From Paracoccus sp. M683 (lineage in GTDB: Bacteria; Pseudomonadota; Alphaproteobacteria; Rhodobacterales; Rhodobacteraceae), in contig NZ_VKDF01000005.1 in the NCBI RefSeq assembly GCF_007096355.1, positions 186,001-250,000 of the forward strand: a stretch of DNA of 64,000 nt. Direction: 5' to 3'. The notes under the pieces are model-generated. The model was not told where the DNA came from. It did no database searches and saw nothing but the letters and a program-made list of their open reading frames with translations. This document shows, one piece after another, positions 45,466 through 54,567 of this stretch; the stretch's first letter is position 1; every line of letters begins with the position of its first letter. Both the position numbers and the translations under genes were made by a program.

Positions 45466-46002
45466 ATGACTGCCACCCCTGTCTATGCCCATCGACTGCG
45501 CGTCGCGCATCTGAATCCGCGCGCACCCAACCCCGTGCTGCTGGAACCCGACGCCGACGCGCGTGCGGCGATCGCGGCCGAACTGGACCTGCTGGACCTG
45601 CCCGCCTTGCGGCTTCAGGCACAGATCACGGCGCAGGGCAGCGATGCCTGGGTGCTGACGGGCCGGCTGACGGCGCGGGTGGTGCAGCCTTGCGTGGTGA
45701 CGCTGGCCCCCGTTGAAAGCCCCATCGACGAAGATTTGCGCCGGGTTTTCTCGCCCCATGTCACGGCACCGCTGGACGAAGAAATCGAGATGCCCGATGA
45801 CGAGATCGAACCGCTTGGCCAGTTCATCGACGCGGGCGCGGTGATGGTCGAGGCGCTGGCGCTGGCACTGCCGCTTTATCCTCGTGCCGAGGGTGCCGAA
45901 CTGCCCGAGGAAGCCGAGGATCAGCCCTCCGCCGATGACGAGGGGGATCGCCAGAAACCCTTTGCCAATCTGGGCGCGCTGCTGTCCAAGCGCCCGCAAT
46001 AG
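45466..46002 (+). CDS. DUF177 (YceD-like) protein
   Basis: The ATG at 45466 follows the ribosome site AAGGAC; an earlier in-frame GTG at 45451 contains that site and is unlikely. It encodes 178 residues beginning MTATPVYAHRLRVAHLNPRA. The DUF177 pattern is seen in LTGRLTARVVQPCVVTLAPV and the acidic DEEIEMPDDEIEPLGQFID. DUF177/YceD proteins affect 23S rRNA processing and commonly lie upstream of rpmF, plsX and fabH. Here an antiporter gene on the opposite strand sits between it and rpmF, which breaks the usual run. Confidence 0.85.
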   Translation: MTATPVYAHRLRVAHLNPRAPNPVLLEPDADARAAIAAELDLLDLPALRLQAQITAQGSDAWVLTGRLTARVVQPCVVTLAPVESPIDEDLRRVFSPHVTAPLDEEIEMPDDEIEPLGQFIDAGAVMVEALALALPLYPRAEGAELPEEAEDQPSADDEGDRQKPFANLGALLSKRPQ

Positions 46003-46005
46003 CGG

Positions 46006-47280
46006 CTATTCGACCCGTGCTGGCAGGCGCGCCATCAACCGGGGCGCGCCGATGCCATGGGCCACGACGCTGATCGCCACGATCAGCGCCACCAGTGCCC
46101 AAAGCAGGCGCCCCGTTTCGATGCTGTAGGGCGCGTGGTTCAGCCCATAGGCCAGATAATACATCGAGCCGACGCCGCGAATGCCAAGCGCCGCGATGGC
46201 AAAGCGCTCGCCCCGTGGCAGGCCCAGCCCCGCCAGCGAGAACCAACCCGCCAGCGGCCGCACCAGCAGCAGAAACAGCGCCGCCACCAGCCAGCCCGAC
46301 GGGCCAAGCGGCGCCAGGATGCCTTGGGCGATGGCGATTCCGGTGACAAAGACCACACCGATCAGAAAGATCATCTCGGTCTGCTCGACGAAATGGTGCA
46401 GGTCGGAATGAAAGGCGTGGTCACGCTCGAACCGGCGGAAGGTCAGGGCGGCGATAAAGACGGCGATGAAGCCATAGCCATGGACCATCTCGGTCACGCC
46501 ATAGGCAAACAGCGTCAGCCCAAGCGCCAGAAACCCATCCGACACGCCCCGGCGCGGCGCCAGCCGGAAAACCGCCCAACCCAGCAGGCGGCCGATCAGC
46601 CAGCCCATGAACAGCCCCGCCGCGATCTTCCAGACCACATCGACAGCCAGCCACTCCCACAACACGGGCGGATCGAAACTGCCCTCGTCGCCGGGGCGGC
46701 CGGTCTCGGCCATGCGGTCGGCGGTCGCGGCAATGGCCAGAAAGACAAAGGGAAAGGCCAGCCCGTCATTCAGCCCCGCCTCGGATGTCAGGGCAAAGCG
46801 CGGCTCGGATTCGCGGGCCTCGCCGGGCGGGCCGACCTGCACCGATGCGGCAAGGACAGGATCTGTGGGGGCCATCACCGCGCCCAGCAACAGGGCTGCG
46901 GCCAGCGGCAGGCCCAGCATGGTCCAACCCAGACCGGCCAGGGCCAGAATGCAAAGCGGCATGGTCAACGCCAGCAGCCGCCAGGTCGAGGCCCAGCTGC
47001 GCCAGCCGATCCGCCGGTCCAGCTTCAGCCCACCACCGGTCAGCGACAGGATCACCGCCAGTTCGGTAATGCGTTGGACCAGCAGGCCCTGGCGGATCGG
47101 GTCGATGGTGGGAATGGCGTCGAACAGCAGTCCCACACCGATTCCGCCGAACAGGCAGGCGATCGGGACCGACAGCGGCAGCCGCCAGCCCATGCGCCGG
47201 GAAAGCGCCGGCACGACCGCCGCCGACAGCACCCCGAAACCCAGCATCGCCAGAAAGATCTCATAGCTCATCGTCATCAT
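46006..47280 (-). CDS. CPA1-type cation/proton antiporter
   Basis: This 424-residue integral membrane protein has about 12 hydrophobic segments. It contains the antiporter pattern GAVMAPTDPVLAASVQVG with the paired acid region, and later SEAGLNDGLAFPFVFLAIA with the conserved ND of the ion-binding site. The remaining segments contain EMVHGYGFIAVFIAALTF and ALGIRGVGSMYYLAYGLNH. It should exchange Na+ or K+ for protons. It is encoded opposite to DUF177 and rpmF, inserted between them, and its stop lies 3 bases past the DUF177 stop. It has no C-terminal regulatory domain, unlike the antiporter at 35773-37761. Confidence 0.87.
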   Translation of the reverse strand: MMTMSYEIFLAMLGFGVLSAAVVPALSRRMGWRLPLSVPIACLFGGIGVGLLFDAIPTIDPIRQGLLVQRITELAVILSLTGGGLKLDRRIGWRSWASTWRLLALTMPLCILALAGLGWTMLGLPLAAALLLGAVMAPTDPVLAASVQVGPPGEARESEPRFALTSEAGLNDGLAFPFVFLAIAATADRMAETGRPGDEGSFDPPVLWEWLAVDVVWKIAAGLFMGWLIGRLLGWAVFRLAPRRGVSDGFLALGLTLFAYGVTEMVHGYGFIAVFIAALTFRRFERDHAFHSDLHHFVEQTEMIFLIGVVFVTGIAIAQGILAPLGPSGWLVAALFLLLVRPLAGWFSLAGLGLPRGERFAIAALGIRGVGSMYYLAYGLNHAPYSIETGRLLWALVALIVAISVVAHGIGAPRLMARLPARVE

Positions 47281-47546
47281 CGGTCAGTTTTGCTGTCCCG
47301 CCTGCCGGCCGGCAAGTGGGAAATACGGCGGCTGACAGCCAGTTTATCCTTGCGTGAGCGCGCGGCATGGCTTACTTCGGCGCTTCATCCCGGACGGCGC
47401 TGCTCGCCCCGCCGGCCGACAGCCGCATCCTGCGGAATGGCCTTGCAGGCCCGGCCGTCATGGCGTATTGGCGCGGTTCGTCCACGAATTCAGACACTCT
47501 TCAGGGTCGCTTTGCCTGCCCTGTCAGACAAAACCGAGGTTGTGAC

Positions 47547-47753
47547 ATGGCTGTCCCTCAGAATCGCGTTACCCGTTCCAAGCGCAATATGCGCCGCGCC
47601 CATGATGCGCTGGTTGCGGGCAATCCGAACGAATGCACCAATTGCGGCGAGTTGAAGCGCCCGCATCACGTCTGCCCGTCCTGTGGCCATTATGCCGATC
47701 GTGAAGTGGTCGCAAAGGCCAACGAGATCGACCTGGACGACGACGCGGCGTAA
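47547..47753 (+). CDS. rpmF: 50S ribosomal protein L32
   Basis: The ATG at 47547 is preceded by CGAGG. It encodes 68 residues beginning [20 protein letters not shown], the typical L32 start. The protein has the zinc-ribbon pattern [18 protein letters not shown] with four cysteines, which marks the zinc-binding (C+) form. L32 is part of the large ribosomal subunit. It is cotranscribed with plsX, whose start lies 19 bases downstream, as in many bacteria. The long upstream open frame in the same phase is not part of the gene. A 266-base promoter region lies before it, shared with the divergent antiporter. Confidence 0.96.
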   Translation: MAVPQNRVTRSKRNMRRAHDALVAGNPNECTNCGELKRPHHVCPSCGHYADREVVAKANEIDLDDDAA

Positions 47754-47772
47754 GCCGCCGAACCGCTGACCC

Positions 47773-48897
47773 ATGGTCACGACTGACGCGCAAAGCCCAG
47801 GCCCGCGCGCCCCTGTAGCCGGGGGCAGCGTGGTGATTTCGGTTGACGCCATGGGCGGCGACCGTGGCCCCACGGCTGTCATCGCCGGTATCGCGGAAAG
47901 CGCCGAGAAGAACCCCGAGATCAGTTTCATCGTCCATGGCGACGAAGAGCTGCTGCGGCGCCTGATCAGCAAGCGCCGCGGCCTGGCCGAGCGTTGCGAC
48001 ATTCGCCATGCGGAAGGCGTGGTGAAGATGGGTGACAAGCCCAGCCAGGTCGTGCGCAAGGGCGAGGATACGTCGATGTGGTCGGCGATCGAATCGGTGC
48101 GCCAGGGCGAGGCGACGGTTGCCGTATCCTGCGGCAATACCGGCGCGCTGATGGCGCTTTCGATGATTCGCCTGCGCAAGCTGCCCGGCGTGAACCGCCC
48201 GGCCATCGCCTGCCTGTGGCCCTCGAAAAGCCCGCAGGGTTTCAACATCATGCTGGATGCCGGGGCCGATATTCGCGCCGAGGCTGCCGATCTGCTGCAA
48301 TATGCGATGATGGGCGCGTCATATGCGCGCAACGGTCTGGGCGTGGCCCGCCCGCGTGTTGGCCTGCTGAATGTTGGCACCGAGGAGCACAAGGGTCGCC
48401 CCGAACTGAAAGAGGCGCATGAGCTGATCGGCCATGCCACCGCGGCGGGGGACTTCGACTATGTCGGCTTTGTCGAGGGCGGCGATCTGCCTTCGGGGCG
48501 TGTCGATGTGATCGTGACCGATGGGTTTACCGGGAATGTCGCGCTGAAGACCGGCGAGGGCACGGCCAAGCTGGTGGGCGAACTGCTGCGTGAGGCATTT
48601 GCCAATTCCTTCATGTCGAAATTCGCGGCGCTTCTGGCGATGACCTCGCTGAAGCGGCTGCAAAAGCGGATCGACCCGCGCCGGGTGAATGGCGGCGTGT
48701 TTCTGGGCCTGAACGGGACCGTGGTGAAATCGCATGGCTCGGCCGATGCGACCGGGATCTCGGCGGCGATCAAGCTGGCGTTCCAGCTGGCCAAATCCGG
48801 CTTTCAGGAACGGCTTGCCGCACGGGTCGCGCAAAGCATGGCCGTGGTGGCCGAAACGCCCGAAGCGGGCACCGGAGGCGAGGAGGCCGCATCGTGA
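47773..48897 (+). CDS. plsX: Phosphate acyltransferase PlsX
   Basis: PlsX makes acyl-phosphate from acyl-ACP, the first committed step in PlsY-dependent phospholipid synthesis. The 374 residues begin MVTTDAQSPGPRAPVAGGSV and show the conserved ISVDAMGGDRGPTAVIAG (about 23-40). Further signatures are SCGNTGALMALSMIRLRKLP, GFNIMLDAGADI and VIVTDGFTGNVALKTGEGTA. The stop overlaps the fabH start (GTGACAC), so plsX and fabH are translationally coupled, joining phospholipid and fatty acid initiation. Confidence 0.95.
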   Translation: MVTTDAQSPGPRAPVAGGSVVISVDAMGGDRGPTAVIAGIAESAEKNPEISFIVHGDEELLRRLISKRRGLAERCDIRHAEGVVKMGDKPSQVVRKGEDTSMWSAIESVRQGEATVAVSCGNTGALMALSMIRLRKLPGVNRPAIACLWPSKSPQGFNIMLDAGADIRAEAADLLQYAMMGASYARNGLGVARPRVGLLNVGTEEHKGRPELKEAHELIGHATAAGDFDYVGFVEGGDLPSGRVDVIVTDGFTGNVALKTGEGTAKLVGELLREAFANSFMSKFAALLAMTSLKRLQKRIDPRRVNGGVFLGLNGTVVKSHGSADATGISAAIKLAFQLAKSGFQERLAARVAQSMAVVAETPEAGTGGEEAAS

Positions 48898-49868
48898 CAC
48901 TTCGCGCCGTCATCAAGGGCACGGGCCACTACCTGCCCGAACGGGTGGTCGAGAATAGCTGGTTCGAGGACAAGATCGAGACCAGCGACGAATGGATTCG
49001 CGCCCGCACCGGGATCGAGCGGCGCCATTTCGCGGACGAGGGTCAGACCACCAGCGATCTGGCCATCCGCGCTGCCCGTGCCGCGCTGGACGATGCCGGG
49101 ATGCAGGCGGATGACATCGACGCGATCGTGCTGGCGACATCGACCCCTGACCTGACCTTTCCGGCCGTGGCGACGATGGTGCAGGCGGGGCTGGGCATGA
49201 CACGGGGCTTTGCCTTTGACGTGCAGGCGGTCTGTGCCGGTTTCGTTTTCGCGCTGGCCAATGCCGAAGGCCTGATCCGCGCGGGTCAGGCCCGTCGCGT
49301 GCTGGTGATCGGGGCCGAGACCTTCAGCCGGATCATGGATTGGGAAGACCGCTCGACCTGCGTGCTGTTTGGTGATGGCGCCGGGGCGGTTGTGCTGGAA
49401 GGTGTCGAGGGTCGGGGCGACAGCAATGACCGGGGCATTCTGGCCACCGATCTGAACAGCGACGGCCAGTATCGCGATCTGCTTTATGTGGATGGCGGCG
49501 TCAGTAGCACCGGCACGGCCGGCCATCTGAAGATGCAGGGCAATCTGGTGTTCCGCCATGCCGTCGAAAAGCTGGCCAGGACCGCCCATACCGCGCTGGA
49601 CAAGGCCGGGCTGAGCCCCGAGCAGGTCGACTGGCTGGTGCCCCATCAGGCCAATGAGCGGATCATCACCGCCACCGCGCAGAAGATGGGCGTGCCGATG
49701 GACAAGGTCGTGCTGACCGTGGCCGATCACGGCAATACCTCGGCGGCCTCGATCCCGCTGGCCTTGTCGGTCGCGGCCTCGCAGGGGCGGTTCAAGCCCG
49801 GCCAGGTGATCGTGACCGAGGCAATCGGCGGCGGGCTGAGCTGGGGCAGCGTGGTTCTGCGCTGGTAG
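48894..49868 (+). CDS. fabH: Beta-ketoacyl-ACP synthase III
   Basis: FabH condenses acetyl-CoA with malonyl-ACP to start fatty acid synthesis. The start is the GTG at 48894, overlapping the plsX stop, giving 324 residues beginning VTLRAVIKGTGHYLPERVVE. The catalytic triad is Cys114 in VQAVCAGFVFAL, His251 in VPHQANERII and Asn281 in DHGNTSAASIP. The C-terminus ends GGGLSWGSVVLRW, typical of FabH. The GGATATTT repeat begins shortly after its stop. In related genomes ihfA usually follows; here a DksA-like gene and a TRAP transporter lie between. Confidence 0.96.
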   Translation: MTLRAVIKGTGHYLPERVVENSWFEDKIETSDEWIRARTGIERRHFADEGQTTSDLAIRAARAALDDAGMQADDIDAIVLATSTPDLTFPAVATMVQAGLGMTRGFAFDVQAVCAGFVFALANAEGLIRAGQARRVLVIGAETFSRIMDWEDRSTCVLFGDGAGAVVLEGVEGRGDSNDRGILATDLNSDGQYRDLLYVDGGVSSTGTAGHLKMQGNLVFRHAVEKLARTAHTALDKAGLSPEQVDWLVPHQANERIITATAQKMGVPMDKVVLTVADHGNTSAASIPLALSVAASQGRFKPGQVIVTEAIGGGLSWGSVVLRW

Positions 49869-49874
49869 CCGGGC

Positions 49875-49932
49875 AGGGGGCCTTGCCCCCATCGCCTGCG
49901 GCGATCCCCCCAGGATATTTGACTGAAGAAGA
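49875..49932 (+). repeat. GGATATTT repeat, copy 3 (two hairpins + core + purine tail)
   Basis: After the fabH stop, GGGGG-CCTTG-CCCCC and then ATCGCC-TGC-GGCGAT (49891-49905) form hairpins, followed by CCCCCCAGGATATTTGACTG and AAGAAGAAA. The layout equals copy 2 at 27198-27240 but with a different stem sequence. It is on the fabH coding strand and would act as its 3' end. Confidence 0.7.
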
Positions 49933-49941
49933 AATGGCGGA

Positions 49942-50211
49942 TCAGCGCAGCTGGGAATCCTTGCTGCCGCGTCGGTTGATGCCGGCCGTGGGGCGAAAGG
50001 CCTTGTCGCGGCCTGACTGGCAATCGACGCAAAGCTGCACGCCCGGCACGGCCTGACGCCGCGCCTCGGGGATGGGATCGTCGCATTCAACGCAAAATTC
50101 GGCGCTGTTGCCGCCCCGGCGTTGCTGCGCCCGCATCCTGTCGATTGCCTCGCGGGTCGAGGCCTCGATCTGTTCGTTCACCGCGCCCTCGGGCGCCCAA
50201 CCACCAGCCAT
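49942..50211 (-). CDS. DksA/TraR-family zinc-finger protein
   Basis: This 89-residue protein begins MAGGWAPEGAVNEQIEASTR after a perfect ribosome site (AGGAGGA). It has the C4 zinc finger CVECDDPIPEARRQAVPG followed by LCVDCQ. The N-terminal helix lacks most of the DksA coiled coil, so it is a short TraR-like or DksA-like protein that might contact the RNA polymerase secondary channel. It is encoded opposite to fabH and to the TRAP transporter. Regulation of neighbours is possible but not shown by sequence. Confidence 0.85.
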   Translation of the reverse strand: MAGGWAPEGAVNEQIEASTREAIDRMRAQQRRGGNSAEFCVECDDPIPEARRQAVPGVQLCVDCQSGRDKAFRPTAGINRRGSKDSQLR

Positions 50212-50276
50212 GTGCGGTCCTCCTTGCCAATCAGATAGGGATGGCGGGCCGTTAACGCAAACCTTGCGTCAAGCAG

Positions 50277-50305
50277 TTGACAGCATACCGGGCGTTTGGA
50301 ACAGT
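50277..50305 (+). promoter_or_regulatory. Candidate promoter of the TRAP transporter
   Basis: A perfect -35 box TTGACA (50277-50282) is followed after 17 bases by AACAGT (50300-50305), a three-of-six match to the -10 box. It would give a leader of about 35-40 bases before the TTG start at 50349. Confidence 0.42.
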
Positions 50306-50348
50306 CTCTGCAACGCGGCATGAACAGGACCGCGACAGGGAGGACAGT

Positions 50349-50870
50349 TTGCCCATCATTCGTCTGATCGACGGCATCAATGAGGTCGTCGGCCGAATCG
50401 TTTCGGTCGTCGCGATCATCTTTGCAGGCATCATCATCTATGACGTCGTCATGCGCTATGTGTTCGGGAACCCGACGCGTTGGGCATTTGATGTCACCAA
50501 GCAGCTTTTCGGATTTTATTTCATCATGCTGGGCGGCTATGCGCTGCGCCATCAGTCGCATGTCAAGGTCGATCTGGTGACCGAGAGACTGGGCCGCAAC
50601 GCCCGGCGTTGGGTCGAGGCGGCCGGCTATCTGATCTTCTTCTTTCCCTTCGCCTGGATCTTTGCCCGTGAAAGCTGGAAATTCGCGATGACCTCGTGGA
50701 ACCAGGGCGAGGTGACCTATGGCGCCGTGTCATTGCCGGTCTATCCGTTGAAGATGGCAATGTTCGTCGCGGCCGTGCTGTTGCTGGCCCAGGGCGTCAG
50801 CGAGCTTTTGAAGCTGGTCCTGAACAAGGCCGACCACCTTGAGCCGATGGAGCCGTTTGATGTCCGGTGA
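50349..50870 (+). CDS. dctQ: TRAP transporter small permease (DctQ-like)
   Basis: The start is placed at the TTG at 50349, 5 bases after the ribosome site AGGGAGG; upstream in-frame codons lack a site. The protein has 173 residues beginning (M)PIIRLIDGINEVVGR. There are four membrane segments, with the DctQ pattern VMRYVFGNPTRWAFDVTKQL and a central LGGYALRHQSHVKVDLV. It assembles with the large permease DctM in sodium-driven solute uptake fed by a periplasmic binding protein. The stop overlaps the dctM start by 11 bases. Confidence 0.88.
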   Translation: MPIIRLIDGINEVVGRIVSVVAIIFAGIIIYDVVMRYVFGNPTRWAFDVTKQLFGFYFIMLGGYALRHQSHVKVDLVTERLGRNARRWVEAAGYLIFFFPFAWIFARESWKFAMTSWNQGEVTYGAVSLPVYPLKMAMFVAAVLLLAQGVSELLKLVLNKADHLEPMEPFDVR

Positions 50871-52191
50871 AACGATCGGCCTGATCATGGCCGGAATGCT
50901 GGTGCTTGGCCTGTTCATGGGCCATCCGCTGGCCTTTGTGCTGGGGGGCACGGCGGTTGCAGGCGCCTTTATCGCCGGCAAGCCGATGGTGCTGGGCATC
51001 GTCATCAACCGCATCTTTGGCGATGTGCTGGACAATTACGTGCTGATCGCCATTCCGCTGTTCGTGCTGATGGCGCGGTTCCTGTCCGATAGTGGCGTCA
51101 CCGACCGCATGTTCGAGGCGCTGCGGCACCTGATGGCCAGCGTGACCGGCGGTCTTGGGCTGGCGGTGGTGTTCATCTCGATCCTGCTGGCCGCGACTAC
51201 GGGGATCATCGGTGCCTCGATCACCGTGATGGGGATGATGGCGCTGAAGCCGATGCTGCAATACGGCTATGACAAGCGGCTGGCGACGGGGCTGATCGGC
51301 GCATCGGGTTGCCTTGGCATCCTGATCCCGCCCTCGATCATGTTGATCCTGATGGCGTCCTATGCGCCGGGCCTGTCGGTTGGCCAGCTGTTTGCCGGTG
51401 CGATGATACCCGGCGTTCTGCTGGGGCTGATGTACGCGATCTATGTGGCGGTGATTGCCTGGGTGCGGCCGGAATGGGCGCCCCCGGTCAAGGATGAAGA
51501 ACAGATCAGCCGTGGCGCGATGTGGCGGATGCTGATCGTCGAGGCGGTGCCCCCGCTGGTGCTGATCCTGGGGATCCTGGGATCCATGCTGGCAGGCGTC
51601 GCCACCGCGACCGAAGCCAGTGCCATCGGCGCCGCCCTGGCCTTGCTGATCGTGATCTTCCGTGGCCGTTTCGAATGGCGCACCTTCTATTCGGCGCTGC
51701 TGGAGACGGGGCGCACCAGTGCAATGATCCTGTTCATCGTGGTCGGTGCCACGGCCTTTACCGGTGTGTTCAACATCACTGGCGGGCTGCGCGCCAGCCA
51801 GGACCTGATCCGGGGGCTGGCCGACGATCCCTATACGCTGGTGGCGGTGATGCTGCTGGTGGTCTTTGTGCTGGGCATGTTCCTCGACTGGACCGGGATC
51901 GTGCTGCTGTCCTTCCCGATCTTCCTGCCGCTGGTCAAGGAAATGGGCATCGACCCGCTGTGGTTCGTGATCCTGATGGCGGTGGTGTTGCAGACCAGTT
52001 TCCTGTCGCCGCCCTTCGGATATGCGCTGTTCTATATGCGCGCCATCGCCCCGCCCGAGGTGCGCACCGCCGACATCATCCGGGGGGTCTTGCCGTTCAT
52101 CGCGCTGGTGCTGCTGATGTGCGTGCTGATCATCGCCTTCCCGTCGCTGGTCAGCTGGCTGCCGACAAAGCTTTACGGTGCGGCGGGTTGA
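50860..52191 (+). CDS. dctM: TRAP transporter large permease (DctM-like)
   Basis: This 443-residue DctM-family protein has about 12 membrane segments starting MSGETIGLIMAGMLVLGLFM. Family signatures are IPLFVLMARFLSDSGVTDRM, then ATTGIIGASITVMGMMALKP, SGCLGILIPPSIMLILMA and a C-terminal LSPPFGYALFYMRAIAP. It forms the ion-coupled transport channel of the TRAP system. The start ATG at 50860 lies within the dctQ end. Its own stop is followed 38 bases later by dctP, so dctQ, dctM and dctP form one operon in the order Q-M-P. Confidence 0.92.
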   Translation: MSGETIGLIMAGMLVLGLFMGHPLAFVLGGTAVAGAFIAGKPMVLGIVINRIFGDVLDNYVLIAIPLFVLMARFLSDSGVTDRMFEALRHLMASVTGGLGLAVVFISILLAATTGIIGASITVMGMMALKPMLQYGYDKRLATGLIGASGCLGILIPPSIMLILMASYAPGLSVGQLFAGAMIPGVLLGLMYAIYVAVIAWVRPEWAPPVKDEEQISRGAMWRMLIVEAVPPLVLILGILGSMLAGVATATEASAIGAALALLIVIFRGRFEWRTFYSALLETGRTSAMILFIVVGATAFTGVFNITGGLRASQDLIRGLADDPYTLVAVMLLVVFVLGMFLDWTGIVLLSFPIFLPLVKEMGIDPLWFVILMAVVLQTSFLSPPFGYALFYMRAIAPPEVRTADIIRGVLPFIALVLLMCVLIIAFPSLVSWLPTKLYGAAG

Positions 52192-52229
52192 CGCGCCGGG
52201 CCAGACAAAACTCAACAAGGAGGATACCA

Positions 52230-53321
52230 ATGAAGCATTATCTGACCGGGGCCGCGCTGGCCGCCGTCACTGTCGCGGCTGCGCCCGCGATGGCCGAAAA
52301 CTGGACCATGACCTCGACCTGGCCGTCCAGCCTGGAACTGATCGAGATCGACAAGCATTTCGTGGAACTGGCCAACGCCATGATCCCCGATGATCAACTG
52401 ACCATCGAATTCTTCGACGGCGGTTCGCTGGTTCCGGCGGGCGAGGTGTTCGGCGCGGTCGAATCGGGCACCATTCAGGCCGGCGGCGACTGGCCGGGCT
52501 ATTGGGCGGGGCGTGACAGCGCGTTTTCGCCCTTGGCCACGACCTCGGCGCTGTTCAACGCCGTGGATTACATCAACTGGATCCAGGAATGGGGCGGGGC
52601 GGACCTGTATAACGAGGTCTATGGCAAGTTCGGCATGGTCTATCTGCCCTATGGCGTGACCAATAACGAATCGGGCTTCCGCACCGTCGACAAGCCGATC
52701 GTCACCACCGAGGATCTGAAGGGCCTGCGCCTGCGCCTTTCCGGCTATGAGCAGGGCAAGCTGCTGGAAAAGCTGGGTGGTAATCAGGTCAGCATGGCCG
52801 GCGGCGAGATCTATCAGTCGCTGGAGCGTGGCGTGATCGACGGGGCCGAGTTCTCGACGCCCAACGTGGACTGGTCGGGCGGCTTCCAGCAGGTGACGAA
52901 ATACTGGTCGACGCCGGGCTGGCACCAGTCGGCATCCGTCTTTGGCGTGATGATCAACAAGGCAAGCTGGGATGCGCTGACGCCGGAAACCCAGGAAACG
53001 CTGAAGGTCGCGGCCTCCGCCAACCTGCTGTGGTCGCTGGCCTTCACCGAAAAGCGCGCCACCGAAGCCTATGCCGAGTTCAAAGAGGCCGGGACCGAGA
53101 TCACCCGTCTGGACGACGCCACGCTGGAAAACATCCAGATGCTCGCCAACGAGACGATCGAGGAAGCCGCCTGTGAAAACCCGCTTTCGGCCAAGGTCTA
53201 TGCCAGCATGATCGCCTATTTGCAGGACTACAGCCAATGGCGCGACGCCTCGGCGCCTTACAACCTTGGTCGCAGCCCGAACGGGCCGGATCTGGCCAAA
53301 ATTCAGGCTTGCGCCGGCTAA
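52230..53321 (+). CDS. dctP: TRAP transporter periplasmic binding protein (DctP family)
   Basis: This 363-residue protein has a Sec signal peptide ([20 protein letters not shown], cut after AMA) and the DctP pattern: [34 protein letters not shown] and [14 protein letters not shown] with the conserved Arg that pairs with substrate carboxylates. A strong ribosome site AAGGAGGAT precedes it. The long size and [13 protein letters not shown] segment suggest the 2-oxo acid (TakP) or lactate/carboxylate type rather than C4-dicarboxylates, but the substrate is not fixed. It is the last gene of the TRAP operon and ends at a strong hairpin. Confidence 0.88.
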   Translation: MKHYLTGAALAAVTVAAAPAMAENWTMTSTWPSSLELIEIDKHFVELANAMIPDDQLTIEFFDGGSLVPAGEVFGAVESGTIQAGGDWPGYWAGRDSAFSPLATTSALFNAVDYINWIQEWGGADLYNEVYGKFGMVYLPYGVTNNESGFRTVDKPIVTTEDLKGLRLRLSGYEQGKLLEKLGGNQVSMAGGEIYQSLERGVIDGAEFSTPNVDWSGGFQQVTKYWSTPGWHQSASVFGVMINKASWDALTPETQETLKVAASANLLWSLAFTEKRATEAYAEFKEAGTEITRLDDATLENIQMLANETIEEAACENPLSAKVYASMIAYLQDYSQWRDASAPYNLGRSPNGPDLAKIQACAG

Positions 53322-53368
53322 GCCGGGGACGACCGGCACTAAATCGCGCAAAATCAACGCAGAACGAT

Positions 53369-53395
53369 GGGGCGGGGGAACAAATCCCCCGCCCC
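53369..53395 (+). terminator. Terminator hairpin after dctP
   Basis: GGGGCGGGGG and CCCCCGCCCC form a perfect 10-bp stem around AACAAAT. It lies 48 bases past the dctP stop and 60 bases before ihfA. The downstream GCTTGTTG is only weakly T-rich. Confidence 0.7.
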
Positions 53396-53454
53396 GCTTG
53401 TTGACAGCGGAACCGAAACTGACCAATCTTGAGTGCAATCGACATGGTGCAGGT

Positions 53455-53757
53455 ATGAGTGAAAAGACGCTGACACGGATGGATCTGGCCGAGGCGGTTT
53501 TCCGCGAGGTCGGCCTGTCGCGCCATGAATCGGCGCAACTGGTGGAAACCGTTCTGTTGCATATCTCTGACGCATTGGTGGCCGGCCATCAGGTCAAGAT
53601 CTCGTCCTTTGGCACGTTCAGCGTGCGCGAAAAGAACGAGCGAATCGGCCGCAACCCCAAAACCGGGGAAGAGGTGCCAATCACGCCGCGCCGGGTTCTG
53701 TCATTCCGGCCATCGCATCTGATGAAAGATCGCGTCTCGGCCGGCAACAAGCGGTAG
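53455..53757 (+). CDS. ihfA: Integration host factor alpha subunit
   Basis: IHF-alpha pairs with IHF-beta to bend DNA in recombination, replication and transcription. The ATG at 53455 gives 100 residues beginning [20 protein letters not shown], the typical start. The DNA-binding arm has [20 protein letters not shown], containing the conserved Pro that intercalates in DNA. The length equals that of other IHF-alpha proteins; HU is excluded by [17 protein letters not shown] and the arm sequence. It is followed by the MerR-like gene 13 bases later. Confidence 0.94.
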   Translation: MSEKTLTRMDLAEAVFREVGLSRHESAQLVETVLLHISDALVAGHQVKISSFGTFSVREKNERIGRNPKTGEEVPITPRRVLSFRPSHLMKDRVSAGNKR

Positions 53758-53770
53758 GGCCGGCTAAGGC

Positions 53771-54484
53771 ATGGCAAAGGGGGCAGAGGCATTCCGGTCC
53801 ATCGGCGAAGTCGCCAAGATGATCGGAGTCGCGCCCCATGTGCTGCGCTATTGGGAAACCCAGTTCAGCCTGCTGAAGCCGATGAAGCGCGGCGATGGCC
53901 GCCGCTATTACCGGCCCGACGATGTGCGTCTGGCCGCCGGCATCTGCGAGATCCTGCGCGATGAGGGGCTGACCATTCGCGGCGCCAAGAAGATGCTGTC
54001 CAAGGATCGGGGCGAATCGGTCCGTGCCCGTGGTGCGATCAAGTTGGGCGAAGCGGTGGAAACCGTTGCCGCCGATTCTGGGGCTGTCGATGGGGATGGC
54101 CGGGCCAGCATCGAAAGCGTCACCGAGACTGCGGCCATGACGCCCAAACCTGTCGCCCCGCCGCCGGACGCTGCCAGCCTGTCCGAGCTGGATCAGCCCG
54201 ATCGCGCACCGCGGTCGCGCAACCGCAAGCGCCCAGTCCCGACCCGCGTGCCCGACCCGCTGCCGCTGTTTCCCGAGGATCGGCCGGATACCGGGCTTGC
54301 TGCCGACCCGGCCGCCTCTGCTGCCCGGCAGCCTGTCGCGGTCGACCCGGTTCAGGCAGCCTGGCTGGGGCGGCTGATCGGCGTTACTGCGGCGTTGCAG
54401 GCATCGCAGGGCGGGGCCGACCTGTCCGATCCTGCGCGCGACGTGGCCCGGCAGCTGCTTGACGCCATCGCAGATCACTATTGA
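53771..54484 (+). CDS. MerR-family transcriptional regulator
   Basis: This 237-residue protein begins MAKGAEAFRSIGEVAKMIGV and carries a MerR winged helix (about 8-75) with VLRYWETQFSLLKPMKRGDG and RRYYRPDDVRLAAGICEILR. The rest is low-complexity and Pro-rich (SELDQPDRAPRSRNRKRPVP), with a short C-terminal helical part that lacks a metal-binding motif. It forms a conserved pair with ihfA in alphaproteobacteria, and tRNA-Pro follows 83 bases after its stop. Possible targets are unknown. Confidence 0.87.
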   Translation: MAKGAEAFRSIGEVAKMIGVAPHVLRYWETQFSLLKPMKRGDGRRYYRPDDVRLAAGICEILRDEGLTIRGAKKMLSKDRGESVRARGAIKLGEAVETVAADSGAVDGDGRASIESVTETAAMTPKPVAPPPDAASLSELDQPDRAPRSRNRKRPVPTRVPDPLPLFPEDRPDTGLAADPAASAARQPVAVDPVQAAWLGRLIGVTAALQASQGGADLSDPARDVARQLLDAIADHY

Positions 54485-54529
54485 TCCGCATTCATGTCGC
54501 CTGACTGTCAATTTTCCGCAAACCGGCCC

Positions 54530-54559
54530 TTGTGCTGCCCGCAAGCTTCGCTCTATATG
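54530..54559 (+). promoter_or_regulatory. Candidate promoter of tRNA-Pro
   Basis: TTGTGC (54530-54535) and TATATG (54554-54559) are 18 bases apart, with the mature tRNA starting 9 bases later at 54568. The close fit to the tRNA start supports it. Confidence 0.5.
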
Positions 54560-54567
54560 GCCGGCGT

